From Synechococcus sp. RS9916 (GTDB taxonomy: Bacteria; Cyanobacteriota; Cyanobacteriia; PCC-6307; Cyanobiaceae): a DNA stretch of 64,000 nt. The translations under genes and the position numbers were made by a program. The notes below the pieces were generated by a model that saw nothing but the letters and a program-made list of their open reading frames with translations, ran no database searches and had not been told where the DNA came from. The stretch is from positions 248,001 through 312,000 of the forward strand of contig NZ_DS022299.1 in NCBI RefSeq assembly GCF_000153825.1. Direction: 5' to 3'. Positions within the stretch are counted from its first letter, which is position 1; each line of letters begins with the position of its first letter. Positions 37,303-45,780 of the stretch are shown here, piece by piece.

Positions 37303-38250
37303 ATGGCTGTTTCCAAGTCCAGCTTCGTCGACACTGAGTACGCGGCGGATCACCCCCGCTTCCACGATCTGTTGCTGTTCAACGCTCAGATGGAAGTGTT
37401 GTTTGAGGGGTGTCGTTGGTTGGAAGGGCCGGTATGGATCGGAGATCAGAACCGGCTCCTGGTCTCAGACATTCCCAATGACCGGATCCTGGCTTGGGAT
37501 GAAGACCACGGGCTGAGTGTCTTCCGCCATCGAGCCGGTTTCCCGAATGGGCAGACCCGAGATCGCCACGGACGGCTGCTGACCTGTAGTCATGGCGAGA
37601 GGGCTTTGCTGCGCACCGAGCACAGCGGCCGGGTGGTGCGCCTTGTCGATTCCCATCGCGGAGAACCCCTCAATACCCCCAACGATGTGGTGGTCAAACG
37701 CGATGGAACGATCTGGTTCAGTGATCCGCTGTACGGACTGATTAACGATTACGAGGGTGGGAGACGCAGTTCTCGCCAGCCGGCCAGGGTCTATCGCTTT
37801 GATCCCAACGATGGATCTTTGACGGCGATGACCGAGCCATCGCAGGTGGTTGGACCCAATGGTTTGGCGTTCTCTCCCGATGAATCGCTCTTGTATGTGG
37901 TCGATACGGGGGCACCGGATGATCCCGATCCAGAACGCCGCATCCTTGTGTTCGATGTGGAGGATGGTGGTGGTGCCCTTGGCGAGGCGCGGTTGTTTCA
38001 CCAGGTGAGTCCGGGTTACGCCGATGGCATCTGCGTGGATGAAGAGGGCCATGTCTGGAGCAGCGCAGGCGATGGCGTGCACTGCATTGCGCCTGATGGT
38101 CATCGCCTCGGCCGCCTACGCACGCCTCAACGGGTCGCCAATCTCTGTTTTGGTGGGGAACACTGCAACCGTTTGTTCATCTGCGCCTGGACGGCGATGT
38201 ACGCCATTCACGTCAACACCCGTGGCGTGCAGCATCCGGCAATGCCTTAA
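37303..38250 (+). CDS. SMP-30/gluconolactonase-type beta-propeller protein
   Basis: A six-bladed propeller of 315 residues. The calcium/metal-site pattern is visible as FEGCRWLEGPVWIGD (Glu ligand in EGP), NTPNDVVVKRDGTIWFSDP (Asn-Asp) and GPNGLAFSPDE (Asn). The enzyme group includes lactonases for gluconolactone and similar sugars, and the real substrate here is open. It follows pyrC by 28 bases and ends before a tRNA gene on the other strand. Confidence 0.85.
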   Translation: MAVSKSSFVDTEYAADHPRFHDLLLFNAQMEVLFEGCRWLEGPVWIGDQNRLLVSDIPNDRILAWDEDHGLSVFRHRAGFPNGQTRDRHGRLLTCSHGERALLRTEHSGRVVRLVDSHRGEPLNTPNDVVVKRDGTIWFSDPLYGLINDYEGGRRSSRQPARVYRFDPNDGSLTAMTEPSQVVGPNGLAFSPDESLLYVVDTGAPDDPDPERRILVFDVEDGGGALGEARLFHQVSPGYADGICVDEEGHVWSSAGDGVHCIAPDGHRLGRLRTPQRVANLCFGGEHCNRLFICAWTAMYAIHVNTRGVQHPAMP

Positions 38251-38274
38251 CCGATGCGGCTCTGGATCAAGCAG

Positions 38275-38360
38275 TGGGGGCAGGGGGACTTGAACCCCCA
38301 CAGGCTTTACAGCCCAAACGATTTTAAGTCGCGTGCGTCTACCAATTCCGCCATGCCCCC
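38275..38360 (-). tRNA. trnL-UAA: tRNA-Leu (anticodon UAA)
   Basis: On the minus strand the acceptor GGGGGCA pairs with TGCCCCC and discriminator A. The D-arm starts TGGCGGAATTGGTAGACGC, the anticodon loop reads CTTAAAA (anticodon TAA), a variable arm follows (GGGCTGTAAAGCC-like) as in class II tRNAs, and the T-arm contains GGGGGTTCAAGTCCCCC. It has no intron, unlike the tRNA-Leu(UAA) of many other cyanobacteria, and CCA is not encoded. Confidence 0.96.
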
Positions 38361-38425
38361 GGCGGTCAGAGCCCTGTCAGTGCTCTTCGCGGCATCTTAG
38401 ATTTCAGCCATCCAGCGGGAGTGAT

Positions 38426-38677
38426 GTGTTGCCGGAAGCCCTCACCAACATGGCCAGTACGGAGACGCTGTTCGTGCTTGCCGCTTATGCCCTTCTGGGT
38501 GGCCTCTATCTGGTGGTGGTGCCCCTGGCTCTTTATTTCTGGATGAACAAGCGCTGGCACCGCATGGGCAAGGTGGAGCGCCTCGGCATCTACGGAATGG
38601 TGTTTCTCTTCTTTCCCGGGATGATCGTGTTTGCTCCCTTCCTCAATTTCCGGCTTCAAGGTCAAGGCGAGGTCTGA
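38426..38677 (+). CDS. ndhL: NDH-1 subunit NdhL
   Basis: A small membrane subunit of photosynthetic NDH-1, needed for the CO2-uptake function of the complex in cyanobacteria. Two membrane helices are clear: [19 protein letters not shown] (19 residues) and [20 protein letters not shown]. Then [10 protein letters not shown] ends the family pattern. GTG at 38426 has GGGAG before it and gives 83 residues. The ATG at 38450 would give 75, closer to the family average. Divergent from the tRNA. Confidence 0.85.
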   Translation: MLPEALTNMASTETLFVLAAYALLGGLYLVVVPLALYFWMNKRWHRMGKVERLGIYGMVFLFFPGMIVFAPFLNFRLQGQGEV

Positions 38678-38681
38678 ACCG

Positions 38682-39014
38682 TTGACCCGTTTGAACGTTC
38701 TCCTCATCGGCCTCTTGGTGCTGGTGCTTGGTGGTGTGGGTTACGGCGCATTCACTGCGCTTGGTTTTGAGGATGCGTCCGCCGGCATCGCTGCTGAAGC
38801 GGTGCTGATTGTGATCGTGGTGGTCTGGACGGGCTCTTATCTGTTCCGTGTCGTCACCGGCAAGATGACCTATATGGAGCAGCGTCGCCGTTACCGCAAG
38901 GGTTACGACCAATTGACCGACGACGAGCTTCAGGCGCGGTTTGATGCCTTGAGCCCGGAGGAGCAGCAAGCGCTTCTGGAGCAGCTCTCGCCCGAAGCCA
39001 CCTCAGACCCGTAG
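38682..39014 (+). CDS. DUF3007 family membrane protein
   Basis: A 110-residue protein with two helices (NVLLIGLLVLVLGGVGYGAF and a second at about 40-60) followed by a charged tail KMTYMEQRRRYRKGYDQLTDDELQ. That layout matches DUF3007, a family of cyanobacteria and chloroplasts with no known function. It starts with TTG at 38682, five bases after ndhL, so it is likely cotranscribed with that NDH subunit. Confidence 0.75.
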   Translation: MTRLNVLLIGLLVLVLGGVGYGAFTALGFEDASAGIAAEAVLIVIVVVWTGSYLFRVVTGKMTYMEQRRRYRKGYDQLTDDELQARFDALSPEEQQALLEQLSPEATSDP

Positions 39015-39059
39015 GCTCCCGCAGTGCTTCTGCTGCGCTGAATCAGCATTCTTGGCCCC

Positions 39060-39887
39060 ATGACCACCCCTGCAGTGACCGCAACAGACTCTCTGTCACC
39101 CATTGCGGCACGCTTCGCCAGCCTGCGGGAGCAAGGGCGGATGGCTCTGATGCCTTTCCTGATGGCTGGCGACCCTGATCTCAGCACCACGGCAGAGGTT
39201 CTCCTCAGTCTTCAGGCTCAGGGGGCTGACATGGTCGAACTCGGCATCCCCTACAGCGACCCCCTTGCTGATGGCCCGGTCATTCAGGCGTCCGCCTATC
39301 GGGCGCTGTCAGCGGGCACAACCCCGGATCGGGTGCTCGACATGTTGGCTGGCCTCAAGGGACAGCTCACAATTCCGGTGATCCTGTTCACCTACAGCAA
39401 TCCACTGTTGAATCGCGGGGCTGAGCAGTTTTTTGCCGATGCTGCCGCCGCCGGTGCAGCAGGGCTGGTGGTTCCTGATCTCCCGCTGGAGGAAGCCGAA
39501 CGCCTCTCCCCCCTTGCCCAGGCGGAGGGCCTCGATCTGGTGCTCCTAGTGGCGCCCACCACCCCTGCCGATCGCATGCGCAGAATCGCAGCGGCCAGCC
39601 GCGGCTTCACGTACCTGGTGAGCGTCACGGGCGTCACAGGTGAGCGCTCCAGCCTTGAGGGGCGTGTGTCGTCATTGGTAGCTGATCTGAAAGCCTGCTG
39701 CCCGATTCCTGTTGCTGTGGGCTTCGGTATTTCAGGCCCCGAACAAGTGTCTCAGGTCAAATCCTGGGGCGCGGATGGCGCCATTGTGGGCAGTGCTTTG
39801 GTGAAGCGAATTGCGGCAACGGAGCCCAACTCCGCTGCCGCCCAAGCAGGTGAATTCTGCCGGCAGCTCAGAAGCGCTGCCGACTGA
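39060..39887 (+). CDS. trpA: Tryptophan synthase alpha subunit
   Basis: Splits indole-3-glycerol phosphate into indole and glyceraldehyde-3-phosphate. The catalytic Glu and Asp lie in [19 protein letters not shown], and phosphate-binding [10 protein letters not shown] and the VGSALVKRI end are present. It has 275 residues, a normal length. There is no trpB next to it. Converges with the cyAbrB gene, which ends two bases after it. Confidence 0.96.
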   Translation: MTTPAVTATDSLSPIAARFASLREQGRMALMPFLMAGDPDLSTTAEVLLSLQAQGADMVELGIPYSDPLADGPVIQASAYRALSAGTTPDRVLDMLAGLKGQLTIPVILFTYSNPLLNRGAEQFFADAAAAGAAGLVVPDLPLEEAERLSPLAQAEGLDLVLLVAPTTPADRMRRIAAASRGFTYLVSVTGVTGERSSLEGRVSSLVADLKACCPIPVAVGFGISGPEQVSQVKSWGADGAIVGSALVKRIAATEPNSAAAQAGEFCRQLRSAAD

Positions 39888-39888
39888 A

Positions 39889-40260
39889 TCACTCTTCGTC
39901 TTCTTCGCTGCCGCCGACAGGAACCAGGCGGATCTGTTTACGGCCGAGCTTGATCTCAAACTCATCGCCGGCTTTGAGATCGAGCATGGCGGTGTATGCC
40001 TTGCCGATGAGAAGATTGCCGTTGCCTTGAACAGTTGCGATGTAGGAAAGCTTGCGGCCACCTTTGCCAACACCGGCACCACCGCCGATGCCCAGATTCA
40101 CACCTTTGGCTTCGAGAAGCGCTTCATAGAAAGCGGTGAAGTTGAGACGCTCGCCGCCGTCCTTCTTGCCCGAAACGTAGCCGCAGGCCCTGACGAGATC
40201 GGATTTACTGACATCGCCCAGTTCTTTGACCTTATTGAGCAGGTCACTCCCTGTGAGCAT
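39889..40260 (-). CDS. AbrB-type transcription regulator (cyAbrB)
   Basis: A cyanobacterial AbrB regulator of 123 residues. The N-terminal LLNKVKELGDVSKSDLVRACGY is the cyAbrB-specific region, and the AbrB fold follows as ATVQGNGNLLIGKAYTAMLD with FEIKLGRKQIRLVPV. In relatives these proteins adjust nitrogen and carbon metabolism genes and can respond to the carbon/nitrogen ratio. No link with the CCM genes here is shown. Confidence 0.9.
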   Translation of the reverse strand: MLTGSDLLNKVKELGDVSKSDLVRACGYVSGKKDGGERLNFTAFYEALLEAKGVNLGIGGGAGVGKGGRKLSYIATVQGNGNLLIGKAYTAMLDLKAGDEFEIKLGRKQIRLVPVGGSEEDEE

Positions 40261-40362
40261 GATCGTGGAAAAAGAAGATCTACGGCATAAACATAGCCTT
40301 CAATCCTGCCACTGTGCCATTCTCAAGGAGATATTCAGTGTGTGTTGGAGCATTCAGCATCC

Positions 40363-40632
40363 ATGGCTCGTTTTGTTCTTTGGGGTACTTACTGCGAGAA
40401 CGCTCTGGAAAAACGCACCCCCTTTCGTGATGAGCATCTGGGGCGCCTAAAGCTTCTTCAAGATCAAGGTACGTTGATCACGCTTGGCCCAACCGAAGGC
40501 AGCACCCATGTTTTCGGAATTTTCGAAGGGACTGATATCGCACAGATTCGTGATCTGCTTGAACAGGATGTGTATTGGCGAGAGGGCATTTGGACGGCTC
40601 TAGAGGTTTACCCCTGGATCCAAGCGTTCTGA
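40363..40632 (+). CDS. YCII-family protein
   Basis: An 89-residue protein starting MARFVLWGTYCENALEKR, with LKLLQDQGTLITLGPTEG and the VYWREGIWTALEVYPWI end of YciI-like proteins. Some relatives form dimers with a His-Asp pair and were suggested to act as enzymes; no role is known here. The start is the ATG at 40363. Its last 25 bases overlap the convergent cytochrome gene. Confidence 0.78.
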   Translation: MARFVLWGTYCENALEKRTPFRDEHLGRLKLLQDQGTLITLGPTEGSTHVFGIFEGTDIAQIRDLLEQDVYWREGIWTALEVYPWIQAF

Positions 40633-40985
40633 GCCTGTTCCCAGATCCAGGCGGCCACAAGTTCGTCGCCGCCCACCCCAAGCACATCGCCATAGCCCGA
40701 CATTTGTCCGATTCCTTCGCGAGCAACGCGGGCAATGGCGTCGGGGTCATCGAGGCCATTCTTTTTGAGTGCGGCGAGCTTGAGGGTGCGGCCGCGGCGA
40801 ATGATGTTGCCGCCATTGACATGACATCCGGCGCAATGGTTGCTGAACAACTCTTGGCCACTGGTGGCCAGCACGGGACTCACTCCGGGAAAGATTGCCA
40901 AGGTGGCGAGCACGATCCCAAGTGAGGCAATGGTGTGCAGCAGCTTGGTGATCAATTGGATGGAACGACTGGCCTTCCGGATCAT
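40608..40985 (-). CDS. c-type cytochrome, c6-like, secreted to lumen
   Basis: A 125-residue protein with an N-terminal signal (ITKLLHTIASLGIVLATLAIF) and one haem motif CAGCH at about 51-55 followed by VNGGNIIRRGRTL, close to cytochrome c6. The axial Met is likely that in GIGQMSGYG. It differs from the petJ-like protein at 59 kb in about half its length. It may serve as an extra electron carrier to photosystem I or to an oxidase, which is inference. Confidence 0.85.
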   Translation of the reverse strand: MIRKASRSIQLITKLLHTIASLGIVLATLAIFPGVSPVLATSGQELFSNHCAGCHVNGGNIIRRGRTLKLAALKKNGLDDPDAIARVAREGIGQMSGYGDVLGVGGDELVAAWIWEQAQNAWIQG

Positions 40986-41018
40986 GCAATCAAGGCAGCA
41001 AGCTCTTCATTCTGCTCT

Positions 41019-41240
41019 TTAGGCCTGGAGTGAGCGTTGATAGCGAGCCAAGAGGTCTGCGGGCGATCGGTACTCGCGGGGCAGGCTGGTGTGTAAGCGC
41101 TGCAGATAATCCCAGCAGCGTGTTCGTTCAATAATGCGTTGATCCTTTCCTTGGGTCACAAGTGTTCGCAGTGCCAGGCAGTAACTGGGGAAGCCGGCTT
41201 CCAGTTCTCCGATGGAAAGGACGCTTTTCGCAGCCGTCAT
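41019..41240 (-). CDS. DUF3136-like small protein
   Basis: A 73-residue protein starting MTAAKSVLSIGELEAGFPSY, then CLALRTLVTQGKDQRIIERT and CWDYLQRLHTSLPREYRSP. It is the intact paralogue of the broken gene at 15190-15413. The family (which I take to be DUF3136) is limited to cyanobacteria, has no known role and no membrane segment. The longer frame upstream is not supported. Confidence 0.75.
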   Translation of the reverse strand: MTAAKSVLSIGELEAGFPSYCLALRTLVTQGKDQRIIERTRCWDYLQRLHTSLPREYRSPADLLARYQRSLQA

Positions 41241-41327
41241 CACCTTGCTTTTGCACAACTGCCACAGTCGCTGCGTTGCATGATTCCTGTCTGTTGTCAG
41301 GATCACAGCAAAGAGACCAGGTGACTC

Positions 41328-41897
41328 GTGGCGGAAGTCGATCTGCAGCGTTTTCTGCAGAAGGTGCAGCAGCTCAATGCCTTGGTTGCCTTGCTGGAGC
41401 AGGACCCTGCCCGTCGTGCTGCCTTTGCTGCCTGTTCGGACCACAACCAGGTGGTCCAGCTCGCCAGGGTCTGGGGGTACGAGATCGGTCGGCGCTGGGG
41501 TGAGCAGCCTGTATGGGTTCCCCCTCTAGAACGTCAGCCTGAGGGCCAGGCACTTCCCCCAGGGGCAACGGTGGTGGATCCTTTGCTGCGCGGCAGCCTG
41601 CCTCCACCGGGAACGGAACACGTCCGCATTCTTCATGCGGGGGAGTCCTGGCGTTTGGAGTTGATTCACTCCTGTGCGGCCCAGAGTGCTGATGGGTTTT
41701 GGTATGACCAGCGTGAGCATGAATGGTTGACGCTCCTGCGGGGCAGCGCCCGCCTGAGGGTGGCTGATCCAGCCCAGACCCTTGATCTGTGTGTGGGTGA
41801 TGGGGTGCATCTGCCACCCCATCGGCGTCATCGTGTGGAGCGCACCGACCCGGAACCGGGCACGTTGTGGTTAGCGCTCTACTGGTGGGATCCCTGA
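41328..41897 (+). CDS. Nif11-cupin fusion protein
   Basis: Residues 1-60 resemble a Nif11 domain (LQRFLQKVQQLNALVALLEQ then AAFAACSDHNQVVQLARVWGYEIG). Residues 85-189 form a cupin with EHEWLTLLRGSARLRVADPA and a HLPPHRRHRVERTDP metal-site region. Nif11 domains are usually leader peptides of modified peptides or nitrogen-fixation relatives; here joined to a cupin the role is unknown. Starts with GTG at 41328 and its end overlaps the next convergent gene by 19 bases. Confidence 0.8.
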   Translation: MAEVDLQRFLQKVQQLNALVALLEQDPARRAAFAACSDHNQVVQLARVWGYEIGRRWGEQPVWVPPLERQPEGQALPPGATVVDPLLRGSLPPPGTEHVRILHAGESWRLELIHSCAAQSADGFWYDQREHEWLTLLRGSARLRVADPAQTLDLCVGDGVHLPPHRRHRVERTDPEPGTLWLALYWWDP

Positions 41898-42343
41898 TCG
41901 ATGCGTCCTTGGGGTTGGGAGCGAATCACAAGCCAGTAGGCCCCTGCGAGGGCGATGGAGGCGAGCCCCAAACCAATCAGGAGTTGGGGCTTGTTCTCAG
42001 ACCCTGCTGGGAGCACGATCACTTTGCGCGCCACGGCTGTGAGTGCTGTGACCAGCACCAGTTCCAGTTGCACGACGTGGCGGCGCAGGTAGCTGGTGAC
42101 GTTTTGGAGCACTTCCAATGCGATCAACACGGTGAGCAGATCACCCAGCACTTTGATCAGCCCATCACCGAGCCAGTTGGCTGGTTGCGGACTGATCAGG
42201 TCCATGGCGACACGCATGATCAGTTGCCCGAGGGCTGCCACGATCACCACCGCGGTGACCACTGTCAGCACCTTGGCGACGACCTGTTCACCCTTGTCGA
42301 CCACCTTCAAGAAGCTGGGCCAGGCACGACGGGAGGAAGGCAC
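41879..42343 (-). CDS. PsiE-like membrane protein
   Basis: About four membrane helices in 154 residues, starting at GTG 42343 with PSSRRAWPSFLKVVDKGEQV. The first helix VLTVVTAVVIVAALGQLIM and the KVLGDLLTVLIALEVLQNVTSYL core resemble the phosphate-starvation-inducible PsiE family. No phosphate link is seen here. The last 19 bases lie under the Nif11-cupin gene. Frames further upstream pass over the next gene and are rejected. Confidence 0.72.
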   Translation of the reverse strand: MPSSRRAWPSFLKVVDKGEQVVAKVLTVVTAVVIVAALGQLIMRVAMDLISPQPANWLGDGLIKVLGDLLTVLIALEVLQNVTSYLRRHVVQLELVLVTALTAVARKVIVLPAGSENKPQLLIGLGLASIALAGAYWLVIRSQPQGRIDQGSHQ

Positions 42344-42351
42344 AGTCGGGT

Positions 42352-42633
42352 TCAGTTGGTGAAGGGCTCGTAGCCGGGACGCGCTGGAGTGTCGCCGGGA
42401 GGATTTTCGATCTTGGTGTTGCAGGTCACCGAGCCGTCTGCGTTTTCGACGCAATCGGTCGGCACCACTTTGCTGTTTTTGCCGGTGCTGCTGCCGGGGC
42501 CGAGCAGCCATGTCTCTTGCTGAGCCAGTAGCTGCGGGGCAGCCACGATTTGCAGCCCGATCAGAGCGGCGGCGGACGTCTTCAGAACTGTTCCAGCAGA
42601 CACGGCAAGCACTCGTCTGCCCACACTTTGCAT
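42352..42633 (-). CDS. Small exported protein of unknown function
   Basis: A 93-residue protein with a signal-like N-terminus, VLAVSAGTVLKTSAAALIG followed by APQLLAQ, a likely signal peptidase site. The mature part is short, has two cysteines (PTDCVENADGSVTCNTKIEN) that could form a disulfide, and a Pro-rich tail. I recognise no family. Read in the same direction as the neighbours on both sides. Confidence 0.6.
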   Translation of the reverse strand: MQSVGRRVLAVSAGTVLKTSAAALIGLQIVAAPQLLAQQETWLLGPGSSTGKNSKVVPTDCVENADGSVTCNTKIENPPGDTPARPGYEPFTN

Positions 42634-42643
42634 GGGATTGAAC

Positions 42644-42985
42644 TCAGCTGACGGAATCGTCGCGGATTTCCCTGAGAAGCAGGTCCAGTTGGCCAAAGGG
42701 GTCCACGTCGTTGCTTGCTGAACCTGCCTCCGATTGGCTGTCCCCGTTGGAGGGCGATTGGCTCCAGTCCGCTTCGATGGCACAGAGCCTTGCGGCCAGT
42801 TTGGGGAGTCCCCCTTGGCGATGCTCCCGCTCCAATACCTCCAGAAGCGCGGGCATGCGCGTGGAGCTGGCCCGAAGACTGCGGCGCAGGTCCGCTTGGG
42901 TGCGTCCCTGTTGTTTGAGCCAGTCCTTCAACACGGCCACCAGCTCGTCTTCCATGGCTGTGTTCCAGACAGTCATCGATGGCAT
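42644..42985 (-). CDS. Hypothetical protein with helical N-terminal domain
   Basis: A 113-residue protein. The first 70 residues (ELVAVLKDWLKQQGRTQADLRR, MPALLEVLEREHRQGGLPKL) look like a helical helix-turn-helix type fold, followed by an acidic linker SPSNGDSQSEAGSASNDVDP and a short amphipathic C-terminal helix. The family is unknown to me. It starts 4 bases after the DUF1232 gene stop; the ATG at 42976 is an alternative start. Confidence 0.6.
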   Translation of the reverse strand: MPSMTVWNTAMEDELVAVLKDWLKQQGRTQADLRRSLRASSTRMPALLEVLEREHRQGGLPKLAARLCAIEADWSQSPSNGDSQSEAGSASNDVDPFGQLDLLLREIRDDSVS

Positions 42986-42988
42986 CGG

Positions 42989-43363
42989 TCAGGACTGACC
43001 GGGAGGAAACCACCGATCCAGTTTGCGCTGTGCCCGCAGACGGATGTCATCGGTGAGGTGATGTCGCCATAGACCGATGACAGCGGTGAGGGCCACAAGG
43101 TCGTCACTGAAGCCAGCAATCGGCAGGAAATCCGGCACCAGATCTGCTGGCATCACGAGGTAGGTGAGGGCAGCGAGCAGGGTCAGCCGGGCCTTGGGTG
43201 GAGTCGCTGGATCCATCAGCAGCTCGAGTACTTCCAGGGCCGGTCGCGCGACTCCCCGACCGGCCCTGCGCAACAGCCTGCGGAGATTGCCTTCATCGAT
43301 GACGCTGCTGTCGATCACCTCGGCATCGACCACGTGGTCATGAAATGACGATGCCTCAGCCAT
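42989..43363 (-). CDS. DUF1232 (YkvA-like) protein
   Basis: A 124-residue protein with the DUF1232 core LTLLAALTYLVMPADLVPDFLPIAGFSDD, shown here as LTYLVMPADLVPDFLPIAG, and an N-terminal acidic part. The family has one membrane-embedded segment in many bacteria and no settled function. It comes directly before the small helical gene, a four-base gap, so the two are likely one operon. Confidence 0.8.
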   Translation of the reverse strand: MAEASSFHDHVVDAEVIDSSVIDEGNLRRLLRRAGRGVARPALEVLELLMDPATPPKARLTLLAALTYLVMPADLVPDFLPIAGFSDDLVALTAVIGLWRHHLTDDIRLRAQRKLDRWFPPGQS

Positions 43364-43402
43364 TGCGGCGCCTTGCGGAGGTTCCTGACTCCACTCTCGC
43401 CC

Positions 43403-44341
43403 TTAGACCTCGACCCGCGCTTCGATCAGGCCATTTTGGATACCGCTCTTGCGCAGTTTGCGGAGGGCGCGTTGCACCACTTGACGGCAGTATTCGCGGC
43501 TGCAGCCCATGTGGCGTGCGACCTCGGCCAACGTCCGCCATTCGTTGGAGCCATCCAGGCCAAAGCGCAGCATCACCACGGTGCGCTCTTTAGGGGTGAG
43601 GTTGGAGCGATCCAGCAGGGTCCAAGCAGAGGCGGTGCGCTCGTCAATCTCGGCTTGCTCCATCGGTGGTAGTTCTTCGCTGGGAAGCACATCCACAAGT
43701 TCGGAGGGGTCCGATTTCGATTTGACGATCCCCTGCAAACTCACGGTGACGCTCCGCAGTTCACAGCCGAGTAGATCGTCGACTTCGGCGCGGGAAATTT
43801 GCATGGCTTCCGCCAATTGTGCGGGCGTTGCGGCCTGGCCATTGCGTTGCATGAGCCGAGCCTTGGCGGCGCGAAGTTTGGTGAGCTTTTCATTCACATT
43901 CACGGGAATGCGAATGGTGCGGCTTTGGGTGGATAGCGCCCGGTTCAGTCCTTGACGGATCCACCAATAGGCATAAGTCGAAAAACGATGTCCCCTGGTG
44001 GGATCGTATTTTTCAACTGCCCTGGTGAGGCCCAGCGTCCCTTCTTGGATCAGATCGAGAAGGTCGAGGCCTTTGCCCTGATAACGCTTGGCAAGATTGA
44101 CGACTAGGCGCAGATTCGCCGTGATCATTTGATTCTTTGCCTTTTCTCCCTTTTTGATGGTGCGTTTTTCCTCCTCGCTGTAGTTACATGCTGGCCCCGT
44201 ACCTCCGGCAAGCATGCAACGTTCTGTGATCGCGACCATGGCCTGAACCTTGCGGCCCATGGTTAACTCCTGCTCAGGGGTCAACAATTGGTGCCGGCCA
44301 ATTTCGCCGAGGAAGGCGCTCAGGGAACTCACCATCTTCAC
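43403..44341 (-). CDS. Group 2 RNA polymerase sigma factor (RpoD family)
   Basis: A 312-residue sigma-70 protein without the long region 1.1. Region 1.2 is visible as SLSAFLGEIGRHQLLTPEQE, region 2 as NLRLVVNLAKRYQGKGLDLL with FSTYAYWWIRQGLNRAL, and region 4 with the helix-turn-helix TLAEVARHMGCSREYCRQVV. Group 2 sigma factors of cyanobacteria act in stress, light or nitrogen responses; which of SigB to SigE this is cannot be told. Starts with ATG at 44341 or 44335. Upstream lies an AT-rich 190-base spacer. Confidence 0.93.
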   Translation of the reverse strand: MKMVSSLSAFLGEIGRHQLLTPEQELTMGRKVQAMVAITERCMLAGGTGPACNYSEEEKRTIKKGEKAKNQMITANLRLVVNLAKRYQGKGLDLLDLIQEGTLGLTRAVEKYDPTRGHRFSTYAYWWIRQGLNRALSTQSRTIRIPVNVNEKLTKLRAAKARLMQRNGQAATPAQLAEAMQISRAEVDDLLGCELRSVTVSLQGIVKSKSDPSELVDVLPSEELPPMEQAEIDERTASAWTLLDRSNLTPKERTVVMLRFGLDGSNEWRTLAEVARHMGCSREYCRQVVQRALRKLRKSGIQNGLIEARVEV

Positions 44342-44538
44342 ACTCCTGTCTTTTTTGAACCTAGGGCGGAAATGATTGCCACTCGGGGGTGTAATAAAGA
44401 GTGCGGAATTAATGATTAGTGCGTTATTCCGTTTTGTTTTTTAATTTGTTTTTGCTTCGTTTGTAGCGGCTTTGTGTTGGTGTCTCCGGCCCGCCTCCTC
44501 ATGGTCGCCGCTACCCTCACGACTTCTCCGACATCGCC

Positions 44539-45030
44539 ATGACTCTGGCCACCGTTTTGACGCCCGAGATCGCCAAGAGCGCCGGGGTTGCTTACGTCCA
44601 CTACTTGAGCTTTATGCTCTGCTTCGCCGCTCTCGTGGTCGAGCGGCGCCTGATCCGTCCTGACCCTGATCGTCGGACCGCCACCGTGATGGTGGTCACT
44701 GATGTGATCTACGGAATGGCAGCGTTGGCCCTGCTGGTGAGCGGCATTTTCCGGGTGCTCTATTTCGGCCAGGGCAGTGAGTTCTACACGACCAATCCCC
44801 TGTTCTGGTGGAAGGTGGGCCTCTACCTCTCTGTGGGCGGTCTCTCGCTTTACCCCACCATTACTTACGTGCTCTGGGCGATTCCTCTGCGCAAGGGTGA
44901 ACTCCCCAAGGTGTCTGAGGCTCTGGCCTCCCGTTTGGCTTGGATTCTCAATATCGAGCTGGTGGGATTTGCCCTGATTCCTCTGATGGCCACCTTGATG
45001 GCTCGCGGCGTGGGCTTGCCCGCCGCCTGA
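44539..45030 (+). CDS. DUF2214 membrane protein
   Basis: A 163-residue protein with four membrane helices, pattern VHYLSFMLCFAALVVERRLI at the first, then GMAALALLVSGIFRVLYFGQG and WWKVGLYLSVGGLSLYPT. This fits DUF2214, a family of predicted inner membrane proteins. The conserved histidine in helix 1 and Trp/Lys in helix 3 could hold a cofactor, but this is only a guess. It precedes the metalloprotease by 11 bases. Confidence 0.82.
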   Translation: MTLATVLTPEIAKSAGVAYVHYLSFMLCFAALVVERRLIRPDPDRRTATVMVVTDVIYGMAALALLVSGIFRVLYFGQGSEFYTTNPLFWWKVGLYLSVGGLSLYPTITYVLWAIPLRKGELPKVSEALASRLAWILNIELVGFALIPLMATLMARGVGLPAA

Positions 45031-45041
45031 TCGGTTCGAGG

Positions 45042-45716
45042 ATGGTGGCCTTGACCCCCGATCCCTGCCCTCCTGCCCAGGAGGTTCGCAGCGTTGACTT
45101 GCGGTTCGCGCCGATCGCCGTTGCCGATGCTCCTGGGTATGGTCAGCAGTTAGCGACAACCGGGCTGGGGCCGCCAATGCTCCCTCGATGGTGCGTCTGG
45201 GTCGAGCCCGCCAGTTCGAGCGAGCCCTCCCGTTGGGAGGCGCGATGGCAACGGGGAGTCGACCAATCTCTGAAGGTCTGGGGGCAGGTCTTGCCGATGA
45301 TCCGCGTGGTAGATCCGCAGCGGGCCCATGTGCGGATCGAGCGGCGCAGGCCACCACGGCGTCAGCTCCCCGACGGTTGGCGTGCCAGTAACGGTCGCAG
45401 CCTGTTGGAGACCTTGAACGTTCGCCGTCAGGAGGTTTGGCGCTTGGAGCCAAGGGTCACCGTGTTGGTGTCTCCGGAGTTGCGGGCTTCAGCGCTGCAG
45501 GCCACGGCGTTGCATGAACTCGGTCATGCCTTTGGGCTGTGGGGGCATAGCGATCAGGCTGGTGATGCCATGGCTGTGTCGCAGGGGCGCTCACCATTGC
45601 TCCGACTCAGCAAACGTGATCAGCTGACGCTGGAGTGGATGCGACGGCAGCCGACGCAATTCGGAAAGCCCGTGGAGACAGACCAAACCCCTGAGACACG
45701 TCTGCGTAACGATTAA
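45042..45716 (+). CDS. Zinc metalloprotease-like protein (HExxH, metzincin pattern)
   Basis: The motif HELGHAFGLWGHS near residue 157 is the zinc site HExxHxxGxxH of metzincins, here with H at the right spacing. ALQATALHELGH before it and the N-terminal Trp-rich part follow the matrixin-like group. There is no signal peptide or membrane segment, so the protein is probably cytoplasmic, unusual for this class. It has 224 residues from the ATG at 45042. The earlier part of the frame overlaps the DUF2214 gene and is excluded. Confidence 0.75.
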   Translation: MVALTPDPCPPAQEVRSVDLRFAPIAVADAPGYGQQLATTGLGPPMLPRWCVWVEPASSSEPSRWEARWQRGVDQSLKVWGQVLPMIRVVDPQRAHVRIERRRPPRRQLPDGWRASNGRSLLETLNVRRQEVWRLEPRVTVLVSPELRASALQATALHELGHAFGLWGHSDQAGDAMAVSQGRSPLLRLSKRDQLTLEWMRRQPTQFGKPVETDQTPETRLRND

Positions 45717-45780
45717 GTGACTTTTGCGTAACGAGAACGTTTCGAGCGTGGGTTTGGCGCCGATCCCGGCGTTGTGGCGG

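Noticed and set aside
40608-40632. Overlap of the YCII and cytochrome genes as a sign of a wrong call
   Set aside because: It is a short tail-to-tail overlap, common in compact genomes, and both proteins have normal family ends.
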